NCBI GenBank assembly: GCA_951394405.1
Contig: OX596344.1
Location: forward strand, 1,612,001-1,676,000
Reading direction: 5' to 3'
DNA length: 64,000 nucleotides
DNA from: Coprinellus micaceus
Lineage: Eukaryota > Basidiomycota > Agaricomycetes > Agaricales > Psathyrellaceae
The notes below the pieces were generated by a model that saw only the letters and a list, made by a program, of their open reading frames with translations, ran no database searches and was not told the DNA's origin. The first letter of the stretch is position 1. Each line of letters opens with the position of its first letter. Of this stretch, positions 44,115 through 55,007 are shown piece by piece. A program made the position numbers and the translations under genes.

Positions 44115-45733
44115 CTATACGCTGAGAAGATCGACTACGTGAATCCTATTATAACCGTCGCCATGATGATTTGCACATGTATATGCAAAGCGACCTGAGT
44201 AAGGGCATATCAAAGAAATGGTGTCCACAGAATGTTCAATCAGACAATGCTCTACTACAGACTGCCATAGCGGATTACCCTCAGCACCAGGGGCGGAGTA
44301 GTGGGTGATTATAGATACCCCTCGCCTCGGCGATGGTATCATCACATAGTGACCACTTCCACCCGCCGAGTAATATCGAGTGCCTATCTGGCCAGCGCAC
44401 GACTCCAACCAACTGCCGGATTCGGCTGCGCATAGAACAGTCGCCTCAACTCCCTTTTCATCGCCAGGGGCCCGGAGGCACAGTTCCAGGCTCTTGATTC
44501 GGAATGGATCTCGTTGCATGAGGTCGAACGTACGCCGAGCGTGCGGGTTGAAGCTCGTCCAACTAGAAGGGCGAAGGACGACGTCCGGGGTTGAAGAGGG
44601 TGAGGTATCTCGATCGTTCTTGTAAGGGGCGCGGTGGAAAGGAGGGTCAACTACAAAATGATTGGCGGCCCAATTCGAGTGCGGTTCCATGTGCCTAAGG
44701 GTGGGTACTCTCCAGGCATAAAAGTCGGCCGTGTGGAGAAGAATGATGACGTCGCCGATGTCGACGAGCGTCTAGGTCAGTCGTTAGACAAATGTGCGTA
44801 CGGATAGCTTAATAGGGCGCATACTTACATAGCGACGCCGCATTCTCGCAGAAAGATCCGGTAGAAACCAAGAAATAATGCGAGAACCGACGAAATCCCA
44901 CACAATGAAGAGGCCGGAGGTTCTGGCCAGGTACACTCGGTCTCCTGATAACCAGAATCGACCAAGATCCCAACCGTCGCCCAAGGCAAGCGTTGCCAGG
45001 AGGCGGAAACCGTGATTATTCTGCAAAGGATTCACTTCATATACCCAGACTCTGCGGCAGGTCAAAGTAAATTTGTGGAGCTGAGAAGGAGAATGAACTC
45101 ACACCTGGCTATCGTTAATTCCTGATATCTGCCCATGAATGGCAAATCTGTACGAATCGTGCGATGATTGCGACGGGGTTGACATGGAGTAGAGCTCAAA
45201 GTTCAGAGATTCTGAGTGAGCAATTTCGACAAGAGGTCCTGACGGTGTTGTCCCTGGCGGCCCTAAATCCCAGAGGCAGAGGTATGTATCGGCTAGGCCA
45301 ATCAAGTAGCGTCCACCTGGGATCATGTGGGCTTGAAAAAAGTCGCTCCTTCTGGTTTGTTCGATGTTATGTTCAAGGGTTCTCTGGAGAGTCGGATAGA
45401 CTTCTCCAGGCGCCTTGGATACTTTGGTGTGAAATAAATGGGGTCGAAGAGCAGCTTTTCTCAAGCCGTCCAACCCCAGCGAATCAAGGGGTTGGAAGGA
45501 TGGCTCGAATAGCGAATGCTCCCGATACACACGCCGTACTGCGTCCTCCCATACTGCACGATCGGCCAAAATATCAGAAGTTAGCTTGCACACCTGACGA
45601 CCTTGTCAGCATTCAAAGAACCAGAGATTATGGAAAGCATCCACACTTGACTCATCCTTATCAGATCCAGAGGTTCTACCTCTGCCAAGACACGCAGGAT
45701 GAGTTCTGTAGGCAGGGCGAGCAAGGTGGTCAT
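44115..45733 (-). CDS. F-box protein F4 (propeller-like)
   Basis: ATG 45733 starts MTTLLALPTELILRVLAEVE, and RMSQ splices to VCKLTSDILADRAVWEDAVR, together the F-box. Later exons give MIPGGRYLIGLADTYLCLWD, RVWVYEVNPLQNNHG, SGDRVYLARTSGLFIVWDFV and ending NRIHVVDLLSV (stop complement 44115-44117). The repeated '..LWD / ..VWDF' blades suggest a degenerate beta-propeller for substrate binding in an SCF ligase. It is closely related to F6 at 48106-49700; the pair flank F5. About 500 aa; exact exon limits in the middle are uncertain. No lesion seen. Confidence 0.7.
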
Positions 45734-46075
45734 GTTTCCGGTTGTGGTTGTGGTCCAAGTTTTGCAGCTCGAGAAGGTATTAGCTAGGAGATGTGACAAC
45801 TGTCAATCCTTGTTTGTCCGCCGCTTGGTTGGTGAGCTCAAGCCCATCGCCTTTGAAACCAAATAACGCCAAGCACATCGCTTTAAATTCGAACCTTGCC
45901 GCTCTTCCTTCGCTCTCCCCAACTATCATCACCAGGTTCTCTCCCCATTTTGTCGACAACTACTGTTTTGAGGTCTCAGATATCACCAGCATTTACCCGC
46001 CCAGTGGTCTAGTCTTCGAGGTACGCGTATACGCGCGATGCACGGTTGAAGATGCTCAGCGAACATGGCTACTAG

Positions 46076-47827
46076 ATGTCGACCCCTGCCTTGGGAAATG
46101 ATGCTAGGGTCTCCCCCGGTTTCATTACCAGCACTGATACCGCAAGAGTTTGTCAACAGGTCCTCGAAGCTACCGAGGCCGTCATTGGAACTGCCTCCAC
46201 CGTATCGGTTAAGCAACGCTTTCTTGCGCTAAGGCAAAAGGCCATTCTTCTCAGGGATGAGCATAACGCCGGTCTTCCCGTGGCGGGCCTTCCTGCTGAG
46301 GTCCTTGCCGAGATCTTCCTCCTCCATCGAGCTCGTGTCGTCAGATACGGTTTCATAGCAGAGGACTTGTCATGGATTGGTGTCACCCATGTGTGTCGGT
46401 ACTGGAGGGCCGTTGGCCTCGGCTGTACCACCCTTTGGTCACCCATTACGTTTGCAAACCGCGCGTCCGTTGAAACAATGCTCAGACGATCAAGCACCTC
46501 GCCACTCAGCTTGCATTTCACCGACTTCGGACGCGACCGCAGATATACAGCCTTTGTCGACTCCCTCCCCCTGGCCCTGTCTCAGGCGCATCGAGTCCGA
46601 TCCCTCAAACTTCATAATATAGATGGCCGCACGCTCCTCTCGGCGATATCCTCTTGCGTGAAAGGAGTTCCTCTGCTCGAACATCTCTCTCTCATCTGCA
46701 AGAGCACCGACACATGGCCAACCACTGAAGTCGGCTCACTCCGGAGCGTCGCCCCGGCCCTCAAGACCCTTTATATGTCACCATGCAGGCTACCCTGGAG
46801 TGACTTGCCAATACCGAACTCGCTTGTTCAGCTGGCCCTTTTCGCCCCACCTGGTCACCCATGTCGTCCTTCCTCTGAGAGTTTTGTACGCTCAATGAGG
46901 GAGCTCCATTGCTTAAAAGTACTCGTCCTCGACGGATATCTCCCTGTGGATGCGTACCCGCCTTCACCGAGACCTCTCCTCACCATGTTCAGACTTCTGT
47001 CGCTCCGCCTGGCTGACTCTGTGGATTCCATCAGCCACTTTTTGCAAGCAATATTCATCCGCAATACCGAAAATGTCGAAATCAAATTGAAAAATTGTCA
47101 ATTGGATCGCGAAGAACAACACATGCGGCGTGTCATCGGAGATCTGAAAAAGTCCTGGAGTCTGATGAATAACCCTCTCACACCATCTCGTCTCCTTTTC
47201 CCAGCACTAGAGTTATTGGTCTCGGAAATGTTGGGCAGCGCAAGCTGGTTTATGGCGGTGGATTCGGATCCAACAAGCCCTCGGGGCATGTCTACTGCGC
47301 TAGATCTCTCCATAGAAACCGCGACCCCGCGCCTCTCCCAGATTCTGCTTACTTTCATCAACGAGGTGGACTTCTCTGAGCTCACCTTCCTATCCATCAA
47401 CGGCATAGAGAGCTCAGGCTGGGATGAAGGTCCTTGGTGCTCACTTTTCTCCCGTCCAACCAAAGTCACGACCATCCTACTCGGCAATAACCCGAGCTCT
47501 ATCACTCAAGCCATCCTTGGGATGTTAGCTAGGAAGGACTCTCCGCTGTTGTTTCCCTTCCTTTTAACTATCATGCTTTCAGAGACGGATATTCAAACTC
47601 GCAAGAAGGATGGCGTTTATCGCTCCCTTTGGGGAGTGCTCCAGGCGCGCCATATCTCTAAACTTGGCGTGGAGGAGTGCATGAACTTTGGGGAAAAGCA
47701 TGCTGCGGTGCTGAAATCGAGATTTCCTCTGGATGTACGCTGGGACGGCTTTGTCGATTACACGGACTCGGATGGGGAGGATAGGGAGGATGGGCCAGGG
47801 TCTGATGAATTGGATGAAGGCGCGTGA
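46076..47827 (+). CDS. F-box protein F5
   Basis: A single uninterrupted frame of 583 codons. It starts MSTPALGNDARVSPGF; the F-box is VAGLPAEVLAEIFLLHRARV followed by LSWIGVTHVCRYWRAVGLGC and PITFANRASVETMLRRSSTS. The rest is leucine-rich (YTAFVDSLPLALSQAHRVRS; CLKVLVLDGYLPVDAYPPSP). A short acidic tail (DSDGEDREDGPGSDELDEGA) lacks the expanded repeat of F3. A close paralogue of F3 and of F2, whose frameshift is recognised by comparison with it. SCF adaptor role by family; target unknown. Confidence 0.82.
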   Translation: MSTPALGNDARVSPGFITSTDTARVCQQVLEATEAVIGTASTVSVKQRFLALRQKAILLRDEHNAGLPVAGLPAEVLAEIFLLHRARVVRYGFIAEDLSWIGVTHVCRYWRAVGLGCTTLWSPITFANRASVETMLRRSSTSPLSLHFTDFGRDRRYTAFVDSLPLALSQAHRVRSLKLHNIDGRTLLSAISSCVKGVPLLEHLSLICKSTDTWPTTEVGSLRSVAPALKTLYMSPCRLPWSDLPIPNSLVQLALFAPPGHPCRPSSESFVRSMRELHCLKVLVLDGYLPVDAYPPSPRPLLTMFRLLSLRLADSVDSISHFLQAIFIRNTENVEIKLKNCQLDREEQHMRRVIGDLKKSWSLMNNPLTPSRLLFPALELLVSEMLGSASWFMAVDSDPTSPRGMSTALDLSIETATPRLSQILLTFINEVDFSELTFLSINGIESSGWDEGPWCSLFSRPTKVTTILLGNNPSSITQAILGMLARKDSPLLFPFLLTIMLSETDIQTRKKDGVYRSLWGVLQARHISKLGVEECMNFGEKHAAVLKSRFPLDVRWDGFVDYTDSDGEDREDGPGSDELDEGA

Positions 47828-48105
47828 TGGTACAAGTGCTTCCCGCCGCTTACGATAGTACGTCTGTTCTTATGTTCTCTGCTTGGAGTTCAGCGCCCTA
47901 CCATAACCATGGCCACGATACCTACAAATTGCAACATGCCGCGAACGTATTGGGACATCCAATAAACCGTAAAATAAGGAGAAGGGCGGCACATCGCGAT
48001 TTCAAATGGGGTCGCTCAATGAACGGCATATATTATCATTCGAGAATACAGAAGACCCATGAACCGATGTTAGGGGGTCAGCAGGGCCTTCGGGTCGTGG
48101 CGTGA

Positions 48106-49700
48106 CTACAAATCGAGCAAGTCGACAACATGGACCCTATTGAACTCAGAGTTGTGCATGTTGTTACAGACATATGCAAACCGACCAGAGAATGGACACA
48201 TCATCGAAACCGTGATCACCTGATGCTCAGCCTTGCACCCCACAGTCTCCCAATTCGCATTGGTGCCAGCATCCAGGGGAGAGTGGTGAATATCAAACTC
48301 TGGAGACCTTCCTATCAGGAAGAGCCTGTTTTCACAAGTTGAGTAAGGTTGTAACCCAGTTCTGTCGCTGAACGATCCCATGTAAGCAGATCCACCATCT
48401 GAGAGGATGGTGGCTTGGATCGATTTCTTATCATCAGACACTTCGAGGCGGAGGCGTCTGAATTCTCCTTTCACGACAGAACCAGGTATACGGTGGAGGA
48501 TGTGAAATATCACTGGTGTGTTGGGACTGAAGATGGTCCATTTCGAAGGGAGGAATAGTTTGGTTTCTTGAATGTGTAAAGGCCTGGCCCCCACACCGTT
48601 GTGGTACGGAGCATGGGTGAAAGGCGGATTCACCACGATGTTGTTGACGAGGGTAGACGATGGCTTCCCAAAAGGTTCAAGAGGTGGCACTTTCCATGCG
48701 TAGAGATCATTTGGCTCGAGGAGAATGACCATGTCATCCATGTTGAGAACCTGTACAGTTGTTTGCTAATCAGGCACGTATCGATGTCAAGTGCGAAAAC
48801 GATGCTTACATTGCAGCCCTGGTTCTGAGTCCCCGGGAGATACCACGAAGCAACACTACGGTTGACAAAATCCCAGATAGTAAGAAGACTGTTGCTCCGG
48901 TGAACATACAATCGGTCCCCTGAGATCCAGAATCGGAGGAGCTGAGAAGCATTGCAATCCAGGCGGAATGAACCCAAATTTCGGAGTCGCTCATTGTCCC
49001 GTAGAGGCGCCACCTCGTACACTTGGATTCTACCGAGACGTGAGCACGGTGGGTCCCAGCGAGGTGGACCGAACTTACTGCCAACCGCCTTGCGAGGACC
49101 CTTCATCAGCGTATACGGCGAATATGAACGAGCCATGGGATGTCTGTGATGGGGCAGACAATGAGGTGAGGGACAACCGATCCCGCACATGGGCAATGTC
49201 GAGAAGGATAGGTTCAGGTGTTGAACCTGGCGACCCCACGTCCCAGATGCAGATCTCAGCGTACGATAGGCCAACGACATAGCGTCCGCCGGGTACCATT
49301 TGAACTCGAGTGAAGTCCAATTCCCCGTCAACTTTGATTTCTAGAGTCCTCTCGCGAGTACGGCACGACCTTTGGGGGGCCATAGATAACTTGGCATGAA
49401 ATAACTCGGGTCGGAGGGCCGCCTTTTTCAAGTGATCTAAGTCCAGTGAGTCAAGGGGCTCGAAGGTTGGTTCGAACAGCGAGTTCTCCCGCTGTATACG
49501 CCGTACAACGCCCTCCCATACTGAGCGATCAGCCAGGATGCCGGAGGCCACCTTGCACACCTGGCACTGCCATCAGGACCCGACAAAGCATGGAATGGAA
49601 CGGGAGTAAATACTCGACTCATCCTTATCAGATCAAGAGGCCTAACTTCTGCTAGAATGAACATCGTAAGTTCAATCGGAAGACCAAATAAGGTGGTCAT
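48106..49700 (-). CDS. F-box protein F6 (propeller-like)
   Basis: Starts ATG 49700, MTTLFGLPIELTMFILAEVR then PLDLIRMSRV, spliced to CKVASGILADRSVWEGVVRR. Conserved with F4: MVPGGRYVVGLSYAEICIWD, IQVYEVAPLRDNERLR, SGDRLYVHRSNSLLTIWDFV, EPNDLYAWKVPPLEPFGKPS, and the last residues NRVHVVDLLDL. About 490 aa. The matching C-terminal 'N-R-(I/V)-H-V-V-D-L-L' and exon layout show F4 and F6 are a duplicated pair. Same predicted function; intact as read. Confidence 0.7.
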
Positions 49701-49960
49701 CGTAGTGGATAGTTGTGGTTGAAGACCAAGAGGTAGCTGTGACGTGTGACTGCGTGACTTGCAGCAGTCCGTACTTCCAGCTCGAATTGGTGACAGAACG
49801 TTTGAACCAAGCTGCCATCTCCACGTAACGCGAGGGTCATATCCAACAAACAAAGCGGTCGTAACATCTCATGATTGTACTTCAACAGGACTCTCATGGT
49901 CGATCGATACCGGCCTAGAAGGTACGAACGTGGGGAGCCACGCTTAAACTCAACTTAAAC

Positions 49961-50758
49961 TACAGTCATTACCCCGCCAGTGGCGGGACCCCTACCAGTG
50001 GCTAGTTGGGGTTTTGAACCCTGGGATACTGGCGCGTTGACTCCCGGGACGCCTTATTAAATTATTTCAGACTATTGCTACACCCTCTCCAAGCCAAATA
50101 TGTAATCGAAACACACATAGTGTTGCGATTAGAGGAGGGACGTTGATTTTTGGTGAAATTTGGTGAGTTGCGGCGAAATGGCAGTCTGAACAGGGGAAAT
50201 TCCTTTATAGATCTTGAGCATATCTCACTCATAGATGCATAGATAGAGTTAGTGCCCCAAGTCGGCGCGCTGTGCCTCAAGCCTTGGGTAGAATCTGCCT
50301 TCCACTGAGGGGGGACCATGAGTGACCTCCGATCGTCACATCACGCCTATCCTGATTCGGAATGTTCACCGCATAACCTCGCAGAAAATCGGTTTAGCAC
50401 ATCCTACCGTTTTGAAAACACGGTGATATGATTGATATAGCGTACTGGAGTCTCGTGAAAGACAATAGCTGGGCCTGTACCTTGCGACATGGAGAGGAAT
50501 ACTCAGGGGCACTTGCCTGTTGGGGTCCATCAGCGTGACGTGACCCCACCAGTGGTGGGGGTCCGTGCTGATAACAGTGCTGGTATTGATATACCCCCTG
50601 CTCAACACACTGCTTCTTGGAGGGAAAATTATCGCCTTGATTATATAGCCATAGACAAGTCATGTACACAAACACACATTTTTTCCCCCTCACCGTTAAC
50701 GTGCGCGAGAGAGGGGGCACACAAGTTTGACCGCGCCACTGGTGGGGTAATGACTGTA
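49961..50758. mobile_element. Non-autonomous Tc1/mariner-type element (MITE) 1
   Basis: Terminal inverted repeats read CAGTCATTACCCC(G/A)CCAGT at 49963 and at 50756 on the other strand, with one mismatch in about 23 bp. Both ends are flanked by TA (49961-49962, 50757-50758), the mariner target duplication. The 794-bp interior has no transposase. An internal CCCCACCAGTGGTGGGG palindrome sits near 50543. Confidence 0.85.
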
Positions 50759-50894
50759 CTTCTCCCAGACTGGAAAGCCTCGCACATGGAGTGTTCGAAG
50801 ATAAAACCTCTCACATAGGCGACCCCACCACCTATAGACCAACTTTAAGTGGGGAGAAAGCTCGGTCCAGTTAGTCTAACAAGATCCCGAATGA

Positions 50895-51118
50895 TTAGCG
50901 CCCAACCGTGCGCATTTCGGAGAAAGGTTGCGGTTGAGGTACAACGGTTCGACCGATTCGCGCTTTAGCGCCCACATTCGGGCAGGATCTGAGGGAAGAA
51001 GGTTGTGGGGCTCAGATCAAAAGAGTAGTTAGCAGCAGGTACCAAGGATCAGCAGCTTTCAAAAGCGCAACTAACCAGCTCCAAGCACTGCCAATCAAGA
51101 ATCTGGCGCTTAGCGCCC
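50895..51118 (+). promoter_or_regulatory. Three TTAGCGCCC sites upstream of GNAT1
   Basis: TTAGCGCCC occurs at 50895-50903, 50965-50973 and 51110-51118; the last is part of the palindrome GGCGCTTAGCGCC. The same word lies on the other strand at 63469-63477, upstream of GNAT3. Shared use suggests a common regulator; this is inference. Confidence 0.4.
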
Positions 51119-51189
51119 GTCAGCATGGGAAAGCACCGGCTATACGAGGATGCCTGCCGGATCGCGACTGCGGTTATACCTCTGGGGGA

Positions 51190-51196
51190 TATAAAG
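51190..51196 (+). promoter_or_regulatory. TATA box of GNAT1
   Basis: TATAAAG lies about 41 bp before the ATG at 51231. Equivalent TATAAG boxes lie 39-41 bp before the ATGs of GNAT2 (62417-62422) and GNAT3 (63378-63383). Confidence 0.6.
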
Positions 51197-51230
51197 CCAG
51201 CGTCTACCTATGTTCGGTAAGGACATCACG

Positions 51231-52051
51231 ATGTCATCTCCTCAGCCTTACGATTTCAATTTCTGCTTCCCGGTCCCGGACGTTCTGGAGAACGACAGAG
51301 TCAAGCTTGTGCCTTTCATAGTACGTTGGAATAGCTTCTTCGGTCACCTCCCTCGCTCACCACCGACCACCTTACTTCTCTAAAGCCATCCGTCCACGCT
51401 AGTCCCTTCTTTTCCGCCACAGGAAGCCATCCCGAACTATACAAGAACGTCACTTGGGGACCGTTCCCAGACTTAAAGACTTACGAGTATGTGCTGGAGA
51501 GCTACTTCCGCAAAGAGACGGGAAGTGTCTTGTTTGCCGTCTTCGACAAGACCCGGCCACAATCTAGCGAGAGCGAGAGCGGGATTGAAGCCGTTGCTAG
51601 GACTCTAGCAGGCGCGCTGGCGTACATCAACTCTTCCCCAACGAACCTCTGCACTGAGATCGGGACACTCGTTGTCTTACCTCCCTTTCAACGCACTCAC
51701 GTCGCCTCGAATGCTGTCGGCTTACTCCTGCACTACGCGTTGAACTTGCCCTCGCACCCAACCATCCCAGGTTTGGGTTTGAGGCGGGTCGCTTGGTTAA
51801 CCAACTGTGCCAATCTTCCTAGTATCCGGCTGGCTGAACGCTTGGGATTCCAAAGAGAAGGTGTCGTGAGGTGGGAGAGGGTGCTGCCGGAAGGAAAAGG
51901 TGCTGATGTGGTGAATGGGAAAGGTGTTAGGGGTGGAGACCCTAGAGCCCAGTGTTTGGGAAGGGATTCGGTATTGTTGAGCTTGTGCTGGGACGATTGG
52001 GAGGGAGGGGCAAGAGAACAAGTGGGGGTGGTGATGGCAAGGAGGGCGTAA
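51231..52051 (+). CDS. GNAT-family N-acetyltransferase, GNAT1
   Basis: Exon 1 (51231-51320, 30 codons) codes MSSPQPYDFNFCFPVPDVLE and NDRVKLVPFI; exon 2 starts 51386. Total 251 aa. The GNAT fold is seen in HPELYKNVTWGPFPD, SVLFAVFDKTRPQ, LAYINSSPTNLCTEIGTLVV, and the acetyl-CoA binding region LPPFQRTHVASNAVGLLLHY. RLAERLGFQREGVVRWERVL and LLSLCWDDWEGG follow. It resembles RimJ/RimL-like enzymes; the substrate is unknown and could be a small molecule or protein. Four related genes in the window share this layout, and the exon 1 phase is conserved. It has a TATA box at -41 and GCGCCC sites upstream. Convergent with SHP1. Confidence 0.85.
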
Positions 52052-52229
52052 TGGAAGGGGTAGGGTCTCAATTTTATCAGGCAGGAGCAATCACCGAGCA
52101 GGTTGTGCCAAGAAAGAAGTCCTTTGATGATTTCATATCCTATGTTACACATGCGTTTCTACTCGATAGAACTTACAAAGCGTGATGAAACTGGTAGAAA
52201 TGCCCTCTTGCAGTTGCCGATTGGTACCC

Positions 52230-53691
52230 TCAGACCCATCGTTGGACAACGACACTGTTCTGAAGTTTGGCAACCTCAATCGTCTCTTCGTTGTTCTCGA
52301 GTGTGCGGTTAGGGAATGTCGTGCCAACGGAGTAGGGCCGCGTGAGGTTCTCAGGACGCGACCTATATTTGTAATTGCGTAAACAGGTGGGCTAGCGAAG
52401 GTAAGACAATACGCACGCGTTGATAAAGTTACGAATGTCGCCGACAGTATGCGTGAGGTTCATTCGGGCGACCATCCTAAATAAAGTTAGTACTGCGCCC
52501 AGATACGAAGTATCACGACTGACCTCGTCCCATCTGCAAGCCTGATCTGGATGCTCGTCGTAGGCTGAGTCTGGTCAACCTCGAACTTGGTCGCAACGCT
52601 CTCCCTCTCGGTCGATTCTCCAGAAGCCGCAGCCGGGAACCCACCGGGCATTGCCGAGGAGGCGGCCTCAGAGGTGAAGGAAGGGACGGGAGCCCCGAGG
52701 CGCTGACCTGCGCCGACGAAGGCACGAACCCCAGCTGGTGGGGTGTAATCCTCGCTCGTCTTCTTCTCAACACGCAATTCTACGCGCTGCCCAGGGTTTA
52801 CTCCAAGAACAGCGAGCGGGGCGGTGCTGGTTCAATGGTCAGCGGATTGCTGTGCCCCTACGTTCACAGGCCACGTACCCATCGTTGATCTGCTGGAGGA
52901 GCTGCGAGTTCTGGGGATCGTCGTACCCCCTCAACTCGCCATCGTGGCCGATCTGAAATCCGTTACGCCACAGAGTGATATGCCGAATCGCGACCTCTAA
53001 AAATGGAGGGTTGTGCGAGCGAGTGAGAGAATGGTCTGTGCGCAAAAAAGTTAACTGACCTTCCTCCTCTTCAGGCTTGGCGTTGGGATCGGGGACGAAG
53101 GAACTCTCCGTATCCTCAGACCCGAGAACATGGCCTCCACCAAAGAAAGCTCGTGGTCGCTCTTGTGGTTGCGGAGGGGCGGCTACACCACCTGCTGCGG
53201 CCTGCCTCAGGAGGTTTCGAACGATGTCGCCTCCTGCCACTGGTCCTCCCCTCCTTGCTGGGCCCTGAACCGAGATCCCGCTTTGAAAGACGAGCGTCAG
53301 GATAGAGGTTTTACAAGCGAAGAGCAATCGCACCTCCTTTCGCCTCCAGCAAACCAATTCTCTCCCTCTCCCTCTCCCTCGTCGTCATCGTCGCTGTCGT
53401 CATCTTGCCTGCGGCTTGAGGGCGGGGGGCGACTGCTTCCACCTCCCAAGCTTCCAAAAGTTGCAATCCGAGCACTACTTCCACTCCTGCTATATAATCT
53501 CTCAGTATTCTTCCGCAAACAAGGTGCTGAGGTACAAGGACTGACCTCGAGGAGCTGCTGTCATTGTTGTTGTTCCAATCGCCAATCCGACCGACCCTAG
53601 GGCGGTCGGAAGGGCGTGCCCAGGACGAGCCGGTAGCGGGGGCACCGCTGAGGGTGCGAGGGGTGCTCTCGTCACTGTTATCGCCTGACAT
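52230..53691 (-). CDS. SHP1: Shp1/p47-type SEP-UBX adaptor of Cdc48
   Basis: Minus-strand multi-exon gene, ATG at 53689-53691 beginning MSGDNSDESTPRTLSGAPAT. Order of parts: RVGRIGDWNNNND; RIATFGSLGGGSSRPPPSSR with a long acidic run; ENWFAGGERR-GISVQ; a NLLRQAAAGG stretch; SEP domain (HITLWRNGFQIGHDGELRGY, then DPQNSQLLQQINDGYVACER); GVNPGQRVELRVEKK; and a C-terminal UBX domain (TSIQIRLADGTRMVARMNLT, then VGDIRNFINA, TFPNRTLENNEETIEVAKLQ), stop at 52230-52232. These bind the Cdc48/p97 ATPase in membrane fusion and proteasomal delivery. The UBA-like N-terminal domain of p47 is not seen, so the N-terminus may be atypical. A mariner-type MITE begins about 110 bp upstream of the ATG. Intact. Confidence 0.85.
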
Positions 53692-55007
53692 ATTGGGGTG
53701 GTGGTGGTTCAGAGCAGAGATCAATCGATTGGCGCTCGGGTGGACACGATGCCCAGACGCGTGACGCGTTCAGTCACTGCCGGTCCGGCGGGGATAGGGG
53801 CTACAGTCATCCATCAATAAACGTGACACCCAAATGGTGTGTCCCGTTTTTCTCCACAACCACTGCACCATTTGGCGAGATTATTTTATGTGTGTATTGC
53901 GCTGTCCCTCTTCTATACGATACCGAAATTTCAGATGTGCTGCTCCGAAACTGGTTTTACAATTGCGCTTCCACTGGCGCGGGAGCATTTATGGCCCAGA
54001 TCACCCAACGTGACAGCCTCCCTACTTTCACCCAACACCGACCAACAGAATGGGGCTTTGCCTCAATATGAGCTCGGAATAGTGTAAGGGGGTCAGAGAA
54101 ACAATACTGGAAGCTATATGAGCCATATTTACCCCATGTTGTGCCAGTACATGTCCATGCATTCAAATTTTATAGTATTTACAGTCCCGGATGGAAGTTG
54201 TTGGGATTTTTCGGGGCTCTATAGACTCAGCCTTGGATATTTCTTGTTACTGAAGGTATTAAGATTACCTGAAAAGGTGTTGGCTGCATCTTCTCAGCCA
54301 TATAATATCCCCCCAGGCTCCATTTTAAGACATACCAGCCTGGGCAAAATGGCTCAGTTTCTTCATGATCTCGAAGCACTTTGGCTTAAAATCTTGATAG
54401 GATTATAAGGTGGGGTGTAGAGAAGCCCACCTGTCCAATCTTTGGTGCCATACGTACGATTCACAGTTAAGTAGGAGCCTTGGAATTTTCAAAAATCACC
54501 CAAATTTTGGGAAATTCAGCGAGGATGCCCAGTTTTACCCTCATTTCTCACACAGGCACTTCAAAGGGGCACCACACTGGGTAGACAGGATATATGCCCA
54601 TAATATACAGAAGGTTTCATCGAATTTCATGAGGAACTGGATGAGGGAGATATGATTTCGCGCCCCTGTCATGTTCTGTGATTGTGTCACGTTTATTGAT
54701 GGATGACTGTACGCTTTCTGAAGGGGGATTGGATTGAAAGGGCTACATCTACCCCAAGTGTGGAGGTACAAATGAACGGAGTAGTTATACAATAAGGTAT
54801 GGTATATATGTTTGATATTCAGGTATGTCAACGCAGATAAAGAAGGAAGCGTATGGGTATACCACAAGGGAGCAAAATGTGGGCAGTGTAATAGGTTGCA
54901 TGTCGATAAATTGCGGAACGAAATCCTACCCTATCCAAAATCAAAGACCATATGTATGAAGAAGAGACGAAACTGAAACGGATAGCATAAAGATGAATGT
55001 GAGCAGA
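53692..55007. other. Intergenic between SHP1 and the CH-like gene
   Basis: Mostly occupied by the 906-bp element at 53804-54709. The rest holds a short SHP1 promoter and the 3' flank of the next gene. No other gene. Confidence 0.6.
53802..54711. mobile_element. Non-autonomous Tc1/mariner-type element (MITE) 2
   Basis: Inverted ends starting CAGTCATCCATCAATAAACG are identical over 26 bp (5' from 53804; 3' from 54709 on the other strand). TA flanks both (53802-53803 and 54710-54711). Length without the TA is 906 bp. No transposase is present. The CAGTCAT start is shared with MITE 1, but the rest of the TIR differs, so they are two families using similar ends. Confidence 0.9.

Larger units (their letters stand above)
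49701..51230. other. Intergenic between F6 and GNAT1
   Basis: Contains a 794-bp TIR element (49963-50756) and then the GNAT1 promoter. No gene is supported. Confidence 0.6.
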
